Positions 27,563 to 36,045 of a stretch of DNA of 64,000 bases are shown here, piece by piece; position 1 is the stretch's first letter; every line of letters starts with the position of its first letter. The translations under genes and the position numbers were made by a program. Source of the stretch: Acidobacteriota bacterium (lineage in GTDB: Bacteria > Acidobacteriota > Polarisedimenticolia > Polarisedimenticolales > Polarisedimenticolaceae); NCBI GenBank assembly GCA_029861955.1, contig JAOTYK010000009.1, positions 1 to 64,000 of the forward strand, given 5' to 3'. The notes under the pieces were generated by a model. That model worked only from the letters and a program-made list of their open reading frames with translations, was not told where the DNA came from and searched no databases.

Positions 27563-30013
27563 CTAGACCGACTGAACGAAGCAGCGGGAACCCTGTTGGA
27601 CCATGGTCCGGAGTTCTTGCTCCACAAGATCAATATGGTGTCTTAATTCGCTGAGGACACGTCGGGCGCCATCCTCCGGGTTTGTCCCCAGAATTTCCTC
27701 GAGTTCCACCGCAAGGGCCACCGCCGGGTGGGCCGCCAGAGTCGACAGCGTGCTCTGGAGTCGCTGCGCCTCGCGGGCCGCATCTTCCGCTCGGCCCGCG
27801 TCGAGGGCCGTGTCGATGGCCTGCAGCATTTGCGGTCCATCCTCGAAGAACATGTCCGCGACTTCCCTCAACAAGTCGGTGTCCTGCGCCACCTGGGTCC
27901 CCAGCTCTTCTCGATCGATACAGCGGCCCGGGGTGGGTCGTGCGGGTGTCCCGATAGTCTCGGTGTCCTCATCCACCAGATTCCGAATCGTCGCTTCCAA
28001 CTCGCTGGCGGTAAACGGTTTCGAGACGTACGCGTTCATCCCCGCCTCGAGGAACTCCTCGCGATCGCCCTTCATCGCGTGGGCCGTCACCGCAATGATC
28101 GGAAGAGGCCCGTGCACGCCATGCTCCCGTTCGCGATCACGAATGGCGCGAGTGGCCTCGATGCCATCCATCCCCGGCATCTGGATATCCATCAAGACGG
28201 CGTCAAAGGCGTGAGCAACCACGGCCTCGACGGCCTCACGACCGTCTTCCACCAACGTCACCTCGTGACCGAGGTTTTCGAGAACTTTGCGGATCACCAT
28301 GCGATTCACGGGGTTGTCTTCGGCGACGAGGATATCGAGACTCTCGCTGGACTCTCGAAGGTCGTGCCGGGTGATCATCCTTACTACCTTCTTCGGATCC
28401 CGGACGAGGACCCGACGAACCGTCTCGACCAACTCGTCAGGTTGGATCGGCTGGGTCAGGTAACCGGCCACGCCGATCTCGCGACAGCGCGCTCCGTCGC
28501 CACGTTGCCCGGGTATGGAGAGCAGGATGACTCGTGCCCGCCGAAGCTGCTGATTGCGATCGATCGCCTCGGCCAACTCGTGGCCACAGCCGTCGAGAGA
28601 TGCGTCTAGAACGACGCCGTCAAACGGCCGCTTCTTGATTTCTGCTTCAAGCATCCGTTCCCAGATGTCTGCGCTGACTCTTGCTCGTTCGACCCGATGG
28701 CCGGCCCGTAGCAACGCTTCGACCAGGGTCTGACGTCGCTTCGAACCGTCGTCGGCCACCAACAATCGCGCCGAGGGTACCTGATGTTTCTCGAACGTGG
28801 ACTCACTGGCCTCTGCAGGGCGGAAGTGAACGGTGAACGAGAAGGTGCTGCCGTGGCCCGGCTCACTCTCGACCCAGATCGATCCACCCATCAGTTTGAC
28901 GAGCTGCGACGAGATCGCCAGACCCAGGCCGGTACCGCCATGACGTCGTGTGGCCGATCCATCTCCCTGGGCAAACGATTCGAAGATCCTACGCTGGGTG
29001 GCCTGCGGGATGCCGATGCCGGTGTCGCGGACCGAGAACTGAAGCGTGCTGCCCCGTTCGTCTTTGGATTTGATCACAGCGTCGATTACAATCTCGCCAC
29101 TGTCGGTGAACTTCGCAGCATTCCCGACCAGGTTGATCAGAATCTGGCGTAACCGACTGGGATCTCCGTTGACCGTTCTCGGGATCCCCGACTCGACGTT
29201 GATCTTGAATCCGAGTCCCCGTTTCTCCGCCGCGATGCGACTGGGTTTCAGGGCATCATCCACGCAATCGCGAAGACTGAACGTGATGTCTTCCAGCTGC
29301 AGTTTGCCCGCTTCGATCTTGGAGAAGTCGAGGATGTCGTTGACCAGCGTGAGGAGCGCATTGGCCGACGACATGATCGTCTGCAGGTATTCGTTGAGCG
29401 GCTCCTCGACGTTGCACTCCAGTGCCAGGTCGGCCATGCCCAGGATGCCGTTCATCGGCGTTCGGATCTCGTGAGAGACGTTGGCGACGAACTGAGACTT
29501 TAATCTGGCCGCATCGAGTGCTTCGTTTCTTGCGCGGGTCAGTTGGTTGGCCTGAGCTGCAAGCTGCTCGGCGTGGTTCTCGGCCCGGGACTTGGCTCTT
29601 TGTAATTCGTCGTAGGACGCTTCCAGTTCCAGTTCCATCTGTCGACGTTGCGAACAATCGATGACCATCCCGCGAAAGCCGATGACCGTTTCGTTTTCGT
29701 CGCGTATCAGCGAGATCGACCCCTCGGCGAAGGCCGAGTTGTCGTTGTCCTTCACGACCTCCCAGACGAACTTGCCGGATGTCGCCCGCTCGTCGTAGAT
29801 CTTCTGGAAGTAGCCCTGGATGTAGGCCAAGTTGGACGGCGTCGTGAACGACTTGAACGACGCCCCGATCACCTCGTCTTCGGTTCGGTCGAGGAGCTTG
29901 CAGAACGCCGGATTGACGAAGCTAAAGCACCCTTCCAGATCGCACTCGTAGTAGCCGTCCGGTAGCGTCCGAAGAACGTCCTTGTAGTCGAGTTTTCTGC
30001 GCGATCGACCCAC
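27563..30013 (-). CDS. PAS hybrid sensor histidine kinase with two receiver domains and a degenerate HPt
   Basis: The start is taken as GTG 30013, with a GGGGG site; an in-frame ATG at 30115 has no Shine-Dalgarno. That longer reading has 850 aa and this one 816. The order is PAS/PAC (about 15-125), coiled coil, HisKA with His181 in FVANVSHEIRTPMNG, HATPase (N box QILINLVGNAAKF), REC1, REC2 and an HPt-like helical domain. REC1 keeps Asp in VVLDASLDG but has Gln in place of the conserved Lys (GYLTQPI). REC2 looks complete (EDN, LMDIQMPGMDG, YVSKPF). In the HPt, the expected AHxLKS histidine is Gln (AQRLQST, codon 27764-27766). It is cytoplasmic, with no membrane span. Confidence 0.88.
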   Translation of the reverse strand: MGRSRRKLDYKDVLRTLPDGYYECDLEGCFSFVNPAFCKLLDRTEDEVIGASFKSFTTPSNLAYIQGYFQKIYDERATSGKFVWEVVKDNDNSAFAEGSISLIRDENETVIGFRGMVIDCSQRRQMELELEASYDELQRAKSRAENHAEQLAAQANQLTRARNEALDAARLKSQFVANVSHEIRTPMNGILGMADLALECNVEEPLNEYLQTIMSSANALLTLVNDILDFSKIEAGKLQLEDITFSLRDCVDDALKPSRIAAEKRGLGFKINVESGIPRTVNGDPSRLRQILINLVGNAAKFTDSGEIVIDAVIKSKDERGSTLQFSVRDTGIGIPQATQRRIFESFAQGDGSATRRHGGTGLGLAISSQLVKLMGGSIWVESEPGHGSTFSFTVHFRPAEASESTFEKHQVPSARLLVADDGSKRRQTLVEALLRAGHRVERARVSADIWERMLEAEIKKRPFDGVVLDASLDGCGHELAEAIDRNQQLRRARVILLSIPGQRGDGARCREIGVAGYLTQPIQPDELVETVRRVLVRDPKKVVRMITRHDLRESSESLDILVAEDNPVNRMVIRKVLENLGHEVTLVEDGREAVEAVVAHAFDAVLMDIQMPGMDGIEATRAIRDREREHGVHGPLPIIAVTAHAMKGDREEFLEAGMNAYVSKPFTASELEATIRNLVDEDTETIGTPARPTPGRCIDREELGTQVAQDTDLLREVADMFFEDGPQMLQAIDTALDAGRAEDAAREAQRLQSTLSTLAAHPAVALAVELEEILGTNPEDGARRVLSELRHHIDLVEQELRTMVQQGSRCFVQSV

Positions 30014-30108
30014 GATGACCCCCGTAGCGGGATGTGAAGCCCGCTGGGGATAATCTGTGTCTCCGAGGCCCCCAATGCAATGAATCGGGACTTTCGGCGT
30101 GAACCAGC

Positions 30109-30141
30109 CACCCATAACGAATTTTCGTTGATTTATGGGTG
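30109..30141. promoter_or_regulatory. Nested inverted repeat, candidate operator
   Basis: CACCCATAA (30109-30117) and TTATGGGTG (30133-30141) are perfect 9-bp arms. They enclose a second palindrome, AACGAA-TT-TTCGTT (30116-30129). The element lies in the divergent space between the hybrid kinase and the XRE-TPR regulator, suggesting a regulator-binding site. Confidence 0.45.
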
Positions 30142-30216
30142 TTTATTGACCCTGCTGAAATCCCGGGTCGCCCCCCATAGCTCTTGCGAGGGTGCAAACC
30201 GGGCCGGGCAGGGCTC

Positions 30217-30245
30217 TTGTCAGGGTGGCGGTCGCCCGGTAGATA
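30217..30245 (+). promoter_or_regulatory. Candidate sigma70 promoter of the XRE-TPR regulator
   Basis: TTGTCA (30217-30222), a 17-nt spacer and TAGATA (30240-30245) lie 24 nt before the TTG start. The overlapping GATAAT could serve as an alternative -10. Confidence 0.4.
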
Positions 30246-30268
30246 ATGGGCCCAGCGAAAGGACTCCC

Positions 30269-31180
30269 TTGGCCGAGAACTCGACCATCGCCTTCGGGCG
30301 CTACTTGAAGATGCTCCGCGGACGGCGAAAGCTCTCGCTCCAGGAAGTCGCCTCGCTGTCCGACAGCTTCCCCGACCCCATCAGCAAGGGCTACCTCTCC
30401 CGCTGCGAAAACGGCCACCAGAAAATCGCCCTCAACAAGGTCATCCCGCTGAGCCGCATCTACGAGGTCCCGTCGGACGTGATCGTGGAGCGGCTGGAAC
30501 TGGACATGGAAGTCGATCGGTTGGGGGCGCCGGATACGGAGGGGCGGTCGTTTGAGTGGTTGAGGGATGAGGCGAAGAGGCATTTGGATGAAGGCCGAGG
30601 AATCACGTCGTACGCGTTGTTTCGCGACTCGTTGATGATCGCCCACTCATCCCCGGTGCTCGCGCCGTTTCATGATCCTGGCGAGCAGTTCATGGCGACG
30701 CTATTGAATTGTGCGTCCTGTGCGAAGACCTCTGGATGCCTTTCGTACGCGCAACATGAACTCTTATTCGCATTGAAGCATGGACAACTTGCCGAAAGTA
30801 CGCACGCGCTTGTCTTGGATCGCCTCGGGCAGGTCTACCTATTGAAGAATGAAATTGACCTAGCGAGACGACACGTTGATGTCGCAATTGAGAAGGCGAG
30901 GTCTTTGGGCTCCTTTCCTCAACTGAGTTATCTCTATGGCTCCCGCACACTGATCGCAGAAGCCGAGTGTGATTGGGAGCTCTGCCTGCAATGCGCACAG
31001 AGCGGACACGATGCGGCGAAGCAACAGGGAAATCTTCCGGAAGAAGTTCGCCACATGAATGCGATCGGCTATTCCTATGCCAAGTTGAACGATGGCGCGC
31101 TGCTAAACGTATCTGCCTCGCCGCAGAGTCAATGGCCAAGAAACACGGGATCGTTCGCTCGGTCGGACACGCCCAACTAG
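30269..31180 (+). CDS. XRE-family HTH regulator with TPR-like C-terminal region (frameshifted)
   Basis: The start is TTG 30269, placed by AAAGGA six bases upstream and by the fact that the HTH begins at once (AFGRYLKMLRGRRKLSLQEVA, then KGYLSRCENGHQK). The first ~75 residues form an XRE DNA-binding domain. The rest (from about 90) is alpha-helical with TPR-like repeats (AQHELLFALKHGQLAES, DRLGQVYLLKNEIDLARRHVDVAIEKA). The frame ends at 31180 after about 25 residues that do not fit the helical pattern. The TPR pattern continues in another frame to 31461, so a base is missing near 31094-31104, through either real mutation or assembly error. HTH plus TPR is the layout of peptide-sensing RRNPP regulators. 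The C-terminal half is AT-richer than the neighbouring genes. Confidence 0.75.
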   Translation: MAENSTIAFGRYLKMLRGRRKLSLQEVASLSDSFPDPISKGYLSRCENGHQKIALNKVIPLSRIYEVPSDVIVERLELDMEVDRLGAPDTEGRSFEWLRDEAKRHLDEGRGITSYALFRDSLMIAHSSPVLAPFHDPGEQFMATLLNCASCAKTSGCLSYAQHELLFALKHGQLAESTHALVLDRLGQVYLLKNEIDLARRHVDVAIEKARSLGSFPQLSYLYGSRTLIAEAECDWELCLQCAQSGHDAAKQQGNLPEEVRHMNAIGYSYAKLNDGALLNVSASPQSQWPRNTGSFARSDTPN

Positions 31181-31461
31181 TCCTCGGGTTGGTGGATATA
31201 GCCGAGGGTCGACCCACGGAAGCGCGGACTCGACTTCAAGCAGCGAGGGACGTCGGGAAACAGTTTGAGCACACGTCGCTGCGATTTGGCGCCGAATTGG
31301 CGCTACTAAAACTCGCCATTCAACTTGACGACAGCTCACACGTTCGAGCGATCGGAAGACGCATGGAGAAGTTGGTCGCTCGCGTCGACCCACACGCCGT
31401 CGAACTTCATGAGTTTCGGGAGCTCGCTGCGAACGTACTACCGAAATACATGTTGCAGTAG
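31099..31461 (+). pseudogene. Out-of-frame C-terminal part of the XRE-TPR regulator
   Basis: In the -1 frame the helical sequence resumes as AAKRICLAAESMAKKHG and continues through HAQLVLGLVDIAEGRPTEARTRLQ and RFGAELALLKLAIQLDD to a stop at 31461. This is clear TPR-type text. Joining the two frames at 31094-31104 would give a regulator of about 397 aa. Confidence 0.7.
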
Positions 31462-31562
31462 CACAACTCTTCGCTTAAACGTCGCGCAACACACTGCGCT
31501 CGCGGCGCTCTCGTTTGAGGCTCCTTCACCGTATTCTCCCGCTATTCAATTGGGAGGTGCGA

Positions 31563-31754
31563 ATGTTCGAATTGTTACTTTTGATAGTCTTACTACTCTC
31601 TGACGGCACGACAAGCGGAACGCCGGCAGGATCGGATGCCGGTTCGGAATGGTTTGGGCCCGCGTGCGAGAACTTCGGACAATTTGAGAAGAGTGCGGAT
31701 CCAGCCGACTCAGAATTCTGTTCGACAATCGAAAGTGCGGAACCGATTTTCTAG
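31563..31754 (+). CDS. Small peptide gene with hydrophobic N-terminus downstream of the regulator
   Basis: The protein has 63 aa. The start ATG 31563 has a strong GGGAGG site five bases upstream. Residues 1-12 are hydrophobic (MFELLLLIVLLL) but lack the usual basic N-region. The remainder is acidic and Ser/Gly-rich with two cysteines (35 and 53). It begins 101 bp after the regulator's distal stop on the same strand. Its size and position resemble the pro-peptide genes of RRNPP systems, which would be exported and processed to a C-terminal signal. That function is inferred from context only. No homologue is recognised. Confidence 0.5.
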   Translation: MFELLLLIVLLLSDGTTSGTPAGSDAGSEWFGPACENFGQFEKSADPADSEFCSTIESAEPIF

Positions 31755-31769
31755 GAATCGTGCGGCAGG

Positions 31770-32822
31770 CTACCCGCGCTGCTTCGCAGCCAGGAACAAC
31801 TCCTCGTCGAGGATCAGCTTCCACGCATCGAACTCCTTCACGCCCACAACCATGCGGCCGTTGACGAAGAAGGTGGGCGTGACTTTGACGCCCAGATCGG
31901 TGCCGTGTTGCTGGTTGCTGGCGATCAGGTCTTCGTAGCGCGAGCTACGGAAGCACTCGCCAAACACGTCGGTGTCGATGCTTAGTTGCTGGGCGCGGCC
32001 GAACAGGTCCTGGTCGCTAAGGTCGCCCTTCATCAGCATCAGGTGGTCGTAGTAGTCCCAGAACTTGCCCTGCTCTTCGGCGCAGTAAGCGGCCTTGGAT
32101 GCGGGGATGGCGCGTTTGTGGTTCTCCAGCGGGTAGTCGCGGAAGATGAACTGCACCTGGTCGCCGTACTCGGCCATGACTCGGTCGACGACGACATGAG
32201 CGCGGCGGCAGTACGGACACTGGAAGTCGCCGTACTCGACGATGGTGATGGGGGCGCTGGCAGAACCGCGCAGGAGCTCGTTGTCGCTTCTGCCCACATC
32301 GATGCGGGGGATTGTCAGGGAGCGTTCGGAGGAGTACTTCGCATCCAGCGACGCGTAGAAGGCGGTTCGTAACGCCTGCTCTCGCTGATTGCGGAGCAGT
32401 TTAATGATGGAACTGCGAACGTCATCCAGCGTGTATTTCCCGGTCTGTTCGCGGTTTTCATCAAAGAAGGTCTGAACCTCGTCCTGGGTCGGGTTGAGGA
32501 CATTGGCGTCGATCTCGGCGGCTTCCAACTCGCCGGCCGTCATCCCACGGCTCTCGCCTTCCTGACGAAGCATCGACTGGCGCATCATCTCGGTCAGTTT
32601 CGTGCTGAGCAGCTCGTAACGTTGTTGCTCGAGATTGCGAAGACCACCGCTGGCGGCGCTCTCAAGATCCGACTGGGTGATCGTCTCGGAACCGACGGTA
32701 GCGACCACTTTGTCCGGGGCCGTGGTATTCGTGTTGGCCTGAGTGTCAGCCGGCGAACAACCGCCCAGGACACAGAGACCGGCGACGAGGATCAACGCAG
32801 TAAGAAGACGAGTTGCGGACAT
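31770..32822 (-). CDS. SurA_N-like/DsbA-like thioredoxin fusion lipoprotein
   Basis: The protein has 350 aa from ATG 32822 (GGAGAG upstream). The signal peptide ends in a lipobox (LCVLGGC). Residues ~35-150 read like the N-terminal chaperone domain of SurA/PrsA proteins (VATVGSETITQSDLE, helical). Residues ~175-345 form a DsbA-type thioredoxin fold with the active site CPYC and the cis-Pro loop VTPTFFVNGR. It probably acts as an envelope thiol oxidase or isomerase carrying its own client-binding module. It is transcribed away from trmFO across a 135-bp gap. Confidence 0.87.
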   Translation of the reverse strand: MSATRLLTALILVAGLCVLGGCSPADTQANTNTTAPDKVVATVGSETITQSDLESAASGGLRNLEQQRYELLSTKLTEMMRQSMLRQEGESRGMTAGELEAAEIDANVLNPTQDEVQTFFDENREQTGKYTLDDVRSSIIKLLRNQREQALRTAFYASLDAKYSSERSLTIPRIDVGRSDNELLRGSASAPITIVEYGDFQCPYCRRAHVVVDRVMAEYGDQVQFIFRDYPLENHKRAIPASKAAYCAEEQGKFWDYYDHLMLMKGDLSDQDLFGRAQQLSIDTDVFGECFRSSRYEDLIASNQQHGTDLGVKVTPTFFVNGRMVVGVKEFDAWKLILDEELFLAAKQRG

Positions 32823-32957
32823 GGATCTTGCTCTCCAGTTCAGAATCAGGATGAGTTTCGAATATACACAGGGGACCCCACCCTCGCCACGGATCGGACG
32901 GTCGGCTGCGCTATCATGCGTCGATGACGGCTCTTTCGCCGTTTTCCGGAGGTCTCG

Positions 32958-34277
32958 TTGGCGATTCGCAGCCCGGTCACCGTGGTTGGAGGCGGGCTCG
33001 CCGGTAGCGAGGCGGCGTGGCAGCTTGCCCGTCGTGGCGTGCCGGTCCGTCTTTTCGAGATGCGTCCGACGCGACCGACGGCGGTCCATCGCACCGGAAA
33101 CCTGGCGGAGCTTGTCTGCTCCAACTCTCTCAAGTCTCTCGAGAAGGGAACGCCCCACGGTCTCTTAAAGGAAGAGATGCGTCGCATGGGCAGCCTGATC
33201 CTGGACTGCGCGACGCGGAATCGCGTGCCGGCCGGCGGAGCACTGGCGGTCGATCGAGACGGGTTCTCCGCGGATGTCACGTCGTCGATCGAGAACAACG
33301 ACCTCATCGAGCTGGTGCGGGAAGAGGTTCCAAGTATCCCCGAGGAAGGCATCGTCATCCTCGCGGTGGGGCCGCTGGTCTCTGAGGACCTGGCCCAGTC
33401 CATCGCAACCTTCACCGGTCGTGACTATCTGTTCTTCTTCGATGCGATCGCACCGGTGATCCATGCCGAGTCGATCAACCGTGAGATTGTGTTCGCCGCC
33501 TCCCGCTACGGGAAGGGAGAGGGCGACGACTACCTGAACTGTCCCATGGGCGAGGAAGAGTACAAGGCGTTCATCGAGGCGTTGCTGGGTGCGGAGAAGG
33601 CACCGATGCATGAGGTCGATAACACGCCGTACTTCGAGGGCTGCCTGCCGATCGAGGAGATGGCGGCTCGCGGGATCGACACGCCACGCTTCGGACCGCT
33701 GAAGCCGGTGGGGATCACAGACCCCAGAACCGGCAGCCGAGCCTACGCCATCGTGCAGCTTAGACAGGACAACCTTGCGGCCGAGCATTTTTCGATGGTT
33801 GGCTTTCAGACCCAGATCCGTTGGCCGGGACAGAAGCGCGTCTTCCGGATGATTCCCGGTCTCGAGAAGGCGGAGTTCGTGCGGTTGGGGCAGGTACACA
33901 GAAACTGTTACATCCATGCTCCGTCGGTTCTGGATCCGGATCTGCAGGCTCGCAAGCGCGAGGGGTTGTTGTTTGCCGGACAGATCTCCGGCGTCGAAGG
34001 CTACACCGAGTCGGCGGCCACGGGACTGCTGGCGGGGATCAACGCGGCGCGGTTGGCGACGGGTGAGCCGACCTTGACCCTGCCGGTAGACACGATGCTG
34101 GGAGCGCTCTGTCATTACATTGCCAACGCCGATCCGGAGAACTACCAACCGACCAACGCGACGTTTGGGTTGTTGCCGCCGGCGCCGCCCGGCGCACGGA
34201 AGCGTCGCGATCGTCGTCTTGCCCGCTCCAACCGGGCCCTGGGGTCGATCGATCGGTTCGTCGCGGAGAGTCTGTGA
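32958..34277 (+). CDS. trmFO: Methylenetetrahydrofolate-tRNA-(uracil-5-)-methyltransferase
   Basis: The protein has 439 aa from TTG 32958, five bases after CGGAGG; no ATG fits the conserved N-terminus. The FAD motif VVGGGLAGSEAAWQLA is followed by the TrmFO text EMRPTRPTAVHRT, LAELVCSNSLKS, YLNCPMGEEEYKAF, YFEGCLPIEEMAARG and AGQISGVEGYTESAATG. The enzyme makes m5U54 in the tRNA T-loop using methylene-THF. It overlaps xerC by 4 nt, as in many genomes carrying trmFO-xerC. Confidence 0.97.
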   Translation: MAIRSPVTVVGGGLAGSEAAWQLARRGVPVRLFEMRPTRPTAVHRTGNLAELVCSNSLKSLEKGTPHGLLKEEMRRMGSLILDCATRNRVPAGGALAVDRDGFSADVTSSIENNDLIELVREEVPSIPEEGIVILAVGPLVSEDLAQSIATFTGRDYLFFFDAIAPVIHAESINREIVFAASRYGKGEGDDYLNCPMGEEEYKAFIEALLGAEKAPMHEVDNTPYFEGCLPIEEMAARGIDTPRFGPLKPVGITDPRTGSRAYAIVQLRQDNLAAEHFSMVGFQTQIRWPGQKRVFRMIPGLEKAEFVRLGQVHRNCYIHAPSVLDPDLQARKREGLLFAGQISGVEGYTESAATGLLAGINAARLATGEPTLTLPVDTMLGALCHYIANADPENYQPTNATFGLLPPAPPGARKRRDRRLARSNRALGSIDRFVAESL

Positions 34278-35227
34278 GGCCGGGCGCCACTTACGAGAGC
34301 GCGCTGGCGGAATTCCTTCGTCATCTGGAAGATCAACGACGGGTCTCCCCCGAGACGTTGCGGGCCTATCGTCGTGACCTGTTGCAGTTCGCGGAGTTTC
34401 TTGGCGACGGAGAGATCAAGAAGGCCGACCCACCTCGACAGATCGATCAGATCGCGGTGCGGGGGTTCGTAGCGCGGATGTCGCGGTCGGGGCTTGGCAA
34501 GTCGAGCATCGCGCGGAAGCTGTCGGCGGTGAGGTCGTTCCTGAAGTACGCGGTTAGAGAGGGGGCGATCGACGCGTCTCCGGCCGAGTCGGTCCCGGCA
34601 CCCAAGGCCCCTAAACCGCTCCCAAGAACGTTGACCGTCGACGAGACGTTTGCGCTCCTCGATGGCATCCAGACCGATGACCCGGGATCGCTGCGGGATC
34701 GGGCGATGTTGGAGCTGCTGTACGCCGCGGGGTTGCGGGTCAGCGAGCTGGTCTCCCGGGATCTCGGCGATATGGACCTGGGAGCCGGGATGATGCGTGT
34801 GTTGGGCAAGGGCAACAAGGAACGGATGGTGCCGTTCGGTTCCAAGGCGCAGAAGGCGATCCGTGCCTGGTTGAAGGCGTCGGCGCCGTTACGCGTAAAG
34901 GGTGGCGACGACGAGGCGTTGTTCCTGAACCTCCGTGGCCGACGGATCACCGATCGCAGCGTTCGCCGGATCCTCAACCAACGGCTGCAGGAGGCGGCGA
35001 TCCATGCGCGGATCTCGCCTCACGATCTCCGTCATTCGTTTGCGACCCACATGCTGGGGAGTGGCGCGGATCTCCGCGCGATCCAGGAGTTGCTGGGTCA
35101 TGCGTCGCTGTCTACCACCCAGCGATACACGCACGTCAGCACCGACGCGCTGATGCAGGTGTACGATAAGGCACACCCACGGGCGCGACGACCACGACAG
35201 GGTAAGACGCCGCGCCGAACCGAGTAG
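34274..35227 (+). CDS. xerC: Tyrosine recombinase XerC
   Basis: The protein has 317 aa from GTG 34274, overlapping the trmFO stop. An N-terminal SAM-like core-binding domain (about 10-100) is followed by the catalytic domain with R (GLRVSEL), K (LGKGNKER), HxxR (HDLRHSFATHML), H (LGHASLS) and Tyr in TTQRYTHVS. The length, position next to trmFO and complete catalytic set fit a chromosomal XerC that resolves dimers at dif, rather than a phage integrase. Confidence 0.93.
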   Translation: MRPGATYESALAEFLRHLEDQRRVSPETLRAYRRDLLQFAEFLGDGEIKKADPPRQIDQIAVRGFVARMSRSGLGKSSIARKLSAVRSFLKYAVREGAIDASPAESVPAPKAPKPLPRTLTVDETFALLDGIQTDDPGSLRDRAMLELLYAAGLRVSELVSRDLGDMDLGAGMMRVLGKGNKERMVPFGSKAQKAIRAWLKASAPLRVKGGDDEALFLNLRGRRITDRSVRRILNQRLQEAAIHARISPHDLRHSFATHMLGSGADLRAIQELLGHASLSTTQRYTHVSTDALMQVYDKAHPRARRPRQGKTPRRTE

Positions 35228-35238
35228 AGGAAGATCCC

Positions 35239-36045
35239 GTGTCTGCAGCAGATTTTGAATCCGTCGCCTGTGAGGCCAGTCACGCCGCCGGTCGCGTCCT
35301 TCGTCGTCGATTTCGTGAAACCGGACCTCTCAAGATCGAGTCCAAGGGGCTTCACGACTTCGTTACCGAGGTGGATCGAGAAGCGGAGGACGCCGTGCTG
35401 AGTTATATCCGCCAGCGTTACCCCGACCACGGCATCATGTCCGAGGAGGATTCGCCGGAAGTCGTCCATCACGGGATGCGTTGGGTGGTCGATCCTCTTG
35501 ATGGAACCACCAACTTCATCCACGGCGTCTGTCCGTTCTCGGTCTCGGTCGCGTTAGAGGACGACGACGGCCTGGTGGCGGGCGTGATCCACGATCCGTT
35601 TCATGAAGAGACGTTCCATGCCCATCGTGGCGGCGGCGCGCGACTGAACGGGGAGCCGATCTCGTGCAGCCAGGAAGTGGACAACGACCAGGCGGTGGTG
35701 GCGACCGGCTTTCCGTTTCGTGAGCTGGAGCGGCTGCCGCAGTACATGAAATCGTTTGAGGCGGTGGTGCGATCGACGGCAGGGATCCGTCGGGCCGGTT
35801 CGGCGGCGATCGATCTGGCCTACACGGCGTGCGGTCGGTACGACGCGTTCTGGGAGGTCGGGCTGTCGCGTTGGGATATCGCGGCGGGGACGTTGCTTGT
35901 GCAGGAGGCCGGTGGGATTGTCACGGATATTGCCGGTGACAACCGGATGTTGGACAGCGGCGATATCGTTGCCGGCGGCAAGGCGCTGCACGGATTCATG
36001 TTGGGGGTGACGCGGGAGGCGTTTGGGGGTGCCCCACCCCGCTAG
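35239..36045 (+). CDS. suhB: Inositol-1-monophosphatase family protein
   Basis: The protein has 268 aa from GTG 35239 with GAGGAAG upstream. The Mg2+-binding motifs are VDPLDGTTNFIHG and SRWDIAAGTLLVQEAGG, with SEEDSPE before them. The enzyme dephosphorylates inositol-1-phosphate and related sugar phosphates; in some bacteria the SuhB protein also joins transcription antitermination complexes. It lies 11 bp after xerC and is likely in the same operon. Its stop overlaps the relic of a VWFA-type gene on the other strand. Confidence 0.93.
   Translation: MSAADFESVACEASHAAGRVLRRRFRETGPLKIESKGLHDFVTEVDREAEDAVLSYIRQRYPDHGIMSEEDSPEVVHHGMRWVVDPLDGTTNFIHGVCPFSVSVALEDDDGLVAGVIHDPFHEETFHAHRGGGARLNGEPISCSQEVDNDQAVVATGFPFRELERLPQYMKSFEAVVRSTAGIRRAGSAAIDLAYTACGRYDAFWEVGLSRWDIAAGTLLVQEAGGIVTDIAGDNRMLDSGDIVAGGKALHGFMLGVTREAFGGAPPR

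Noticed and set aside
30014-30115. N-terminal extension of the hybrid kinase from ATG 30115
   Set aside because: The 34 extra residues look non-coding, overlap the inverted repeat and have no Shine-Dalgarno; GTG 30013 is better supported.
34274-35227. Phage or island integrase
   Set aside because: Coupling to trmFO, housekeeping codon use and full XerC features point to the chromosomal recombinase; no attachment site or phage genes nearby.
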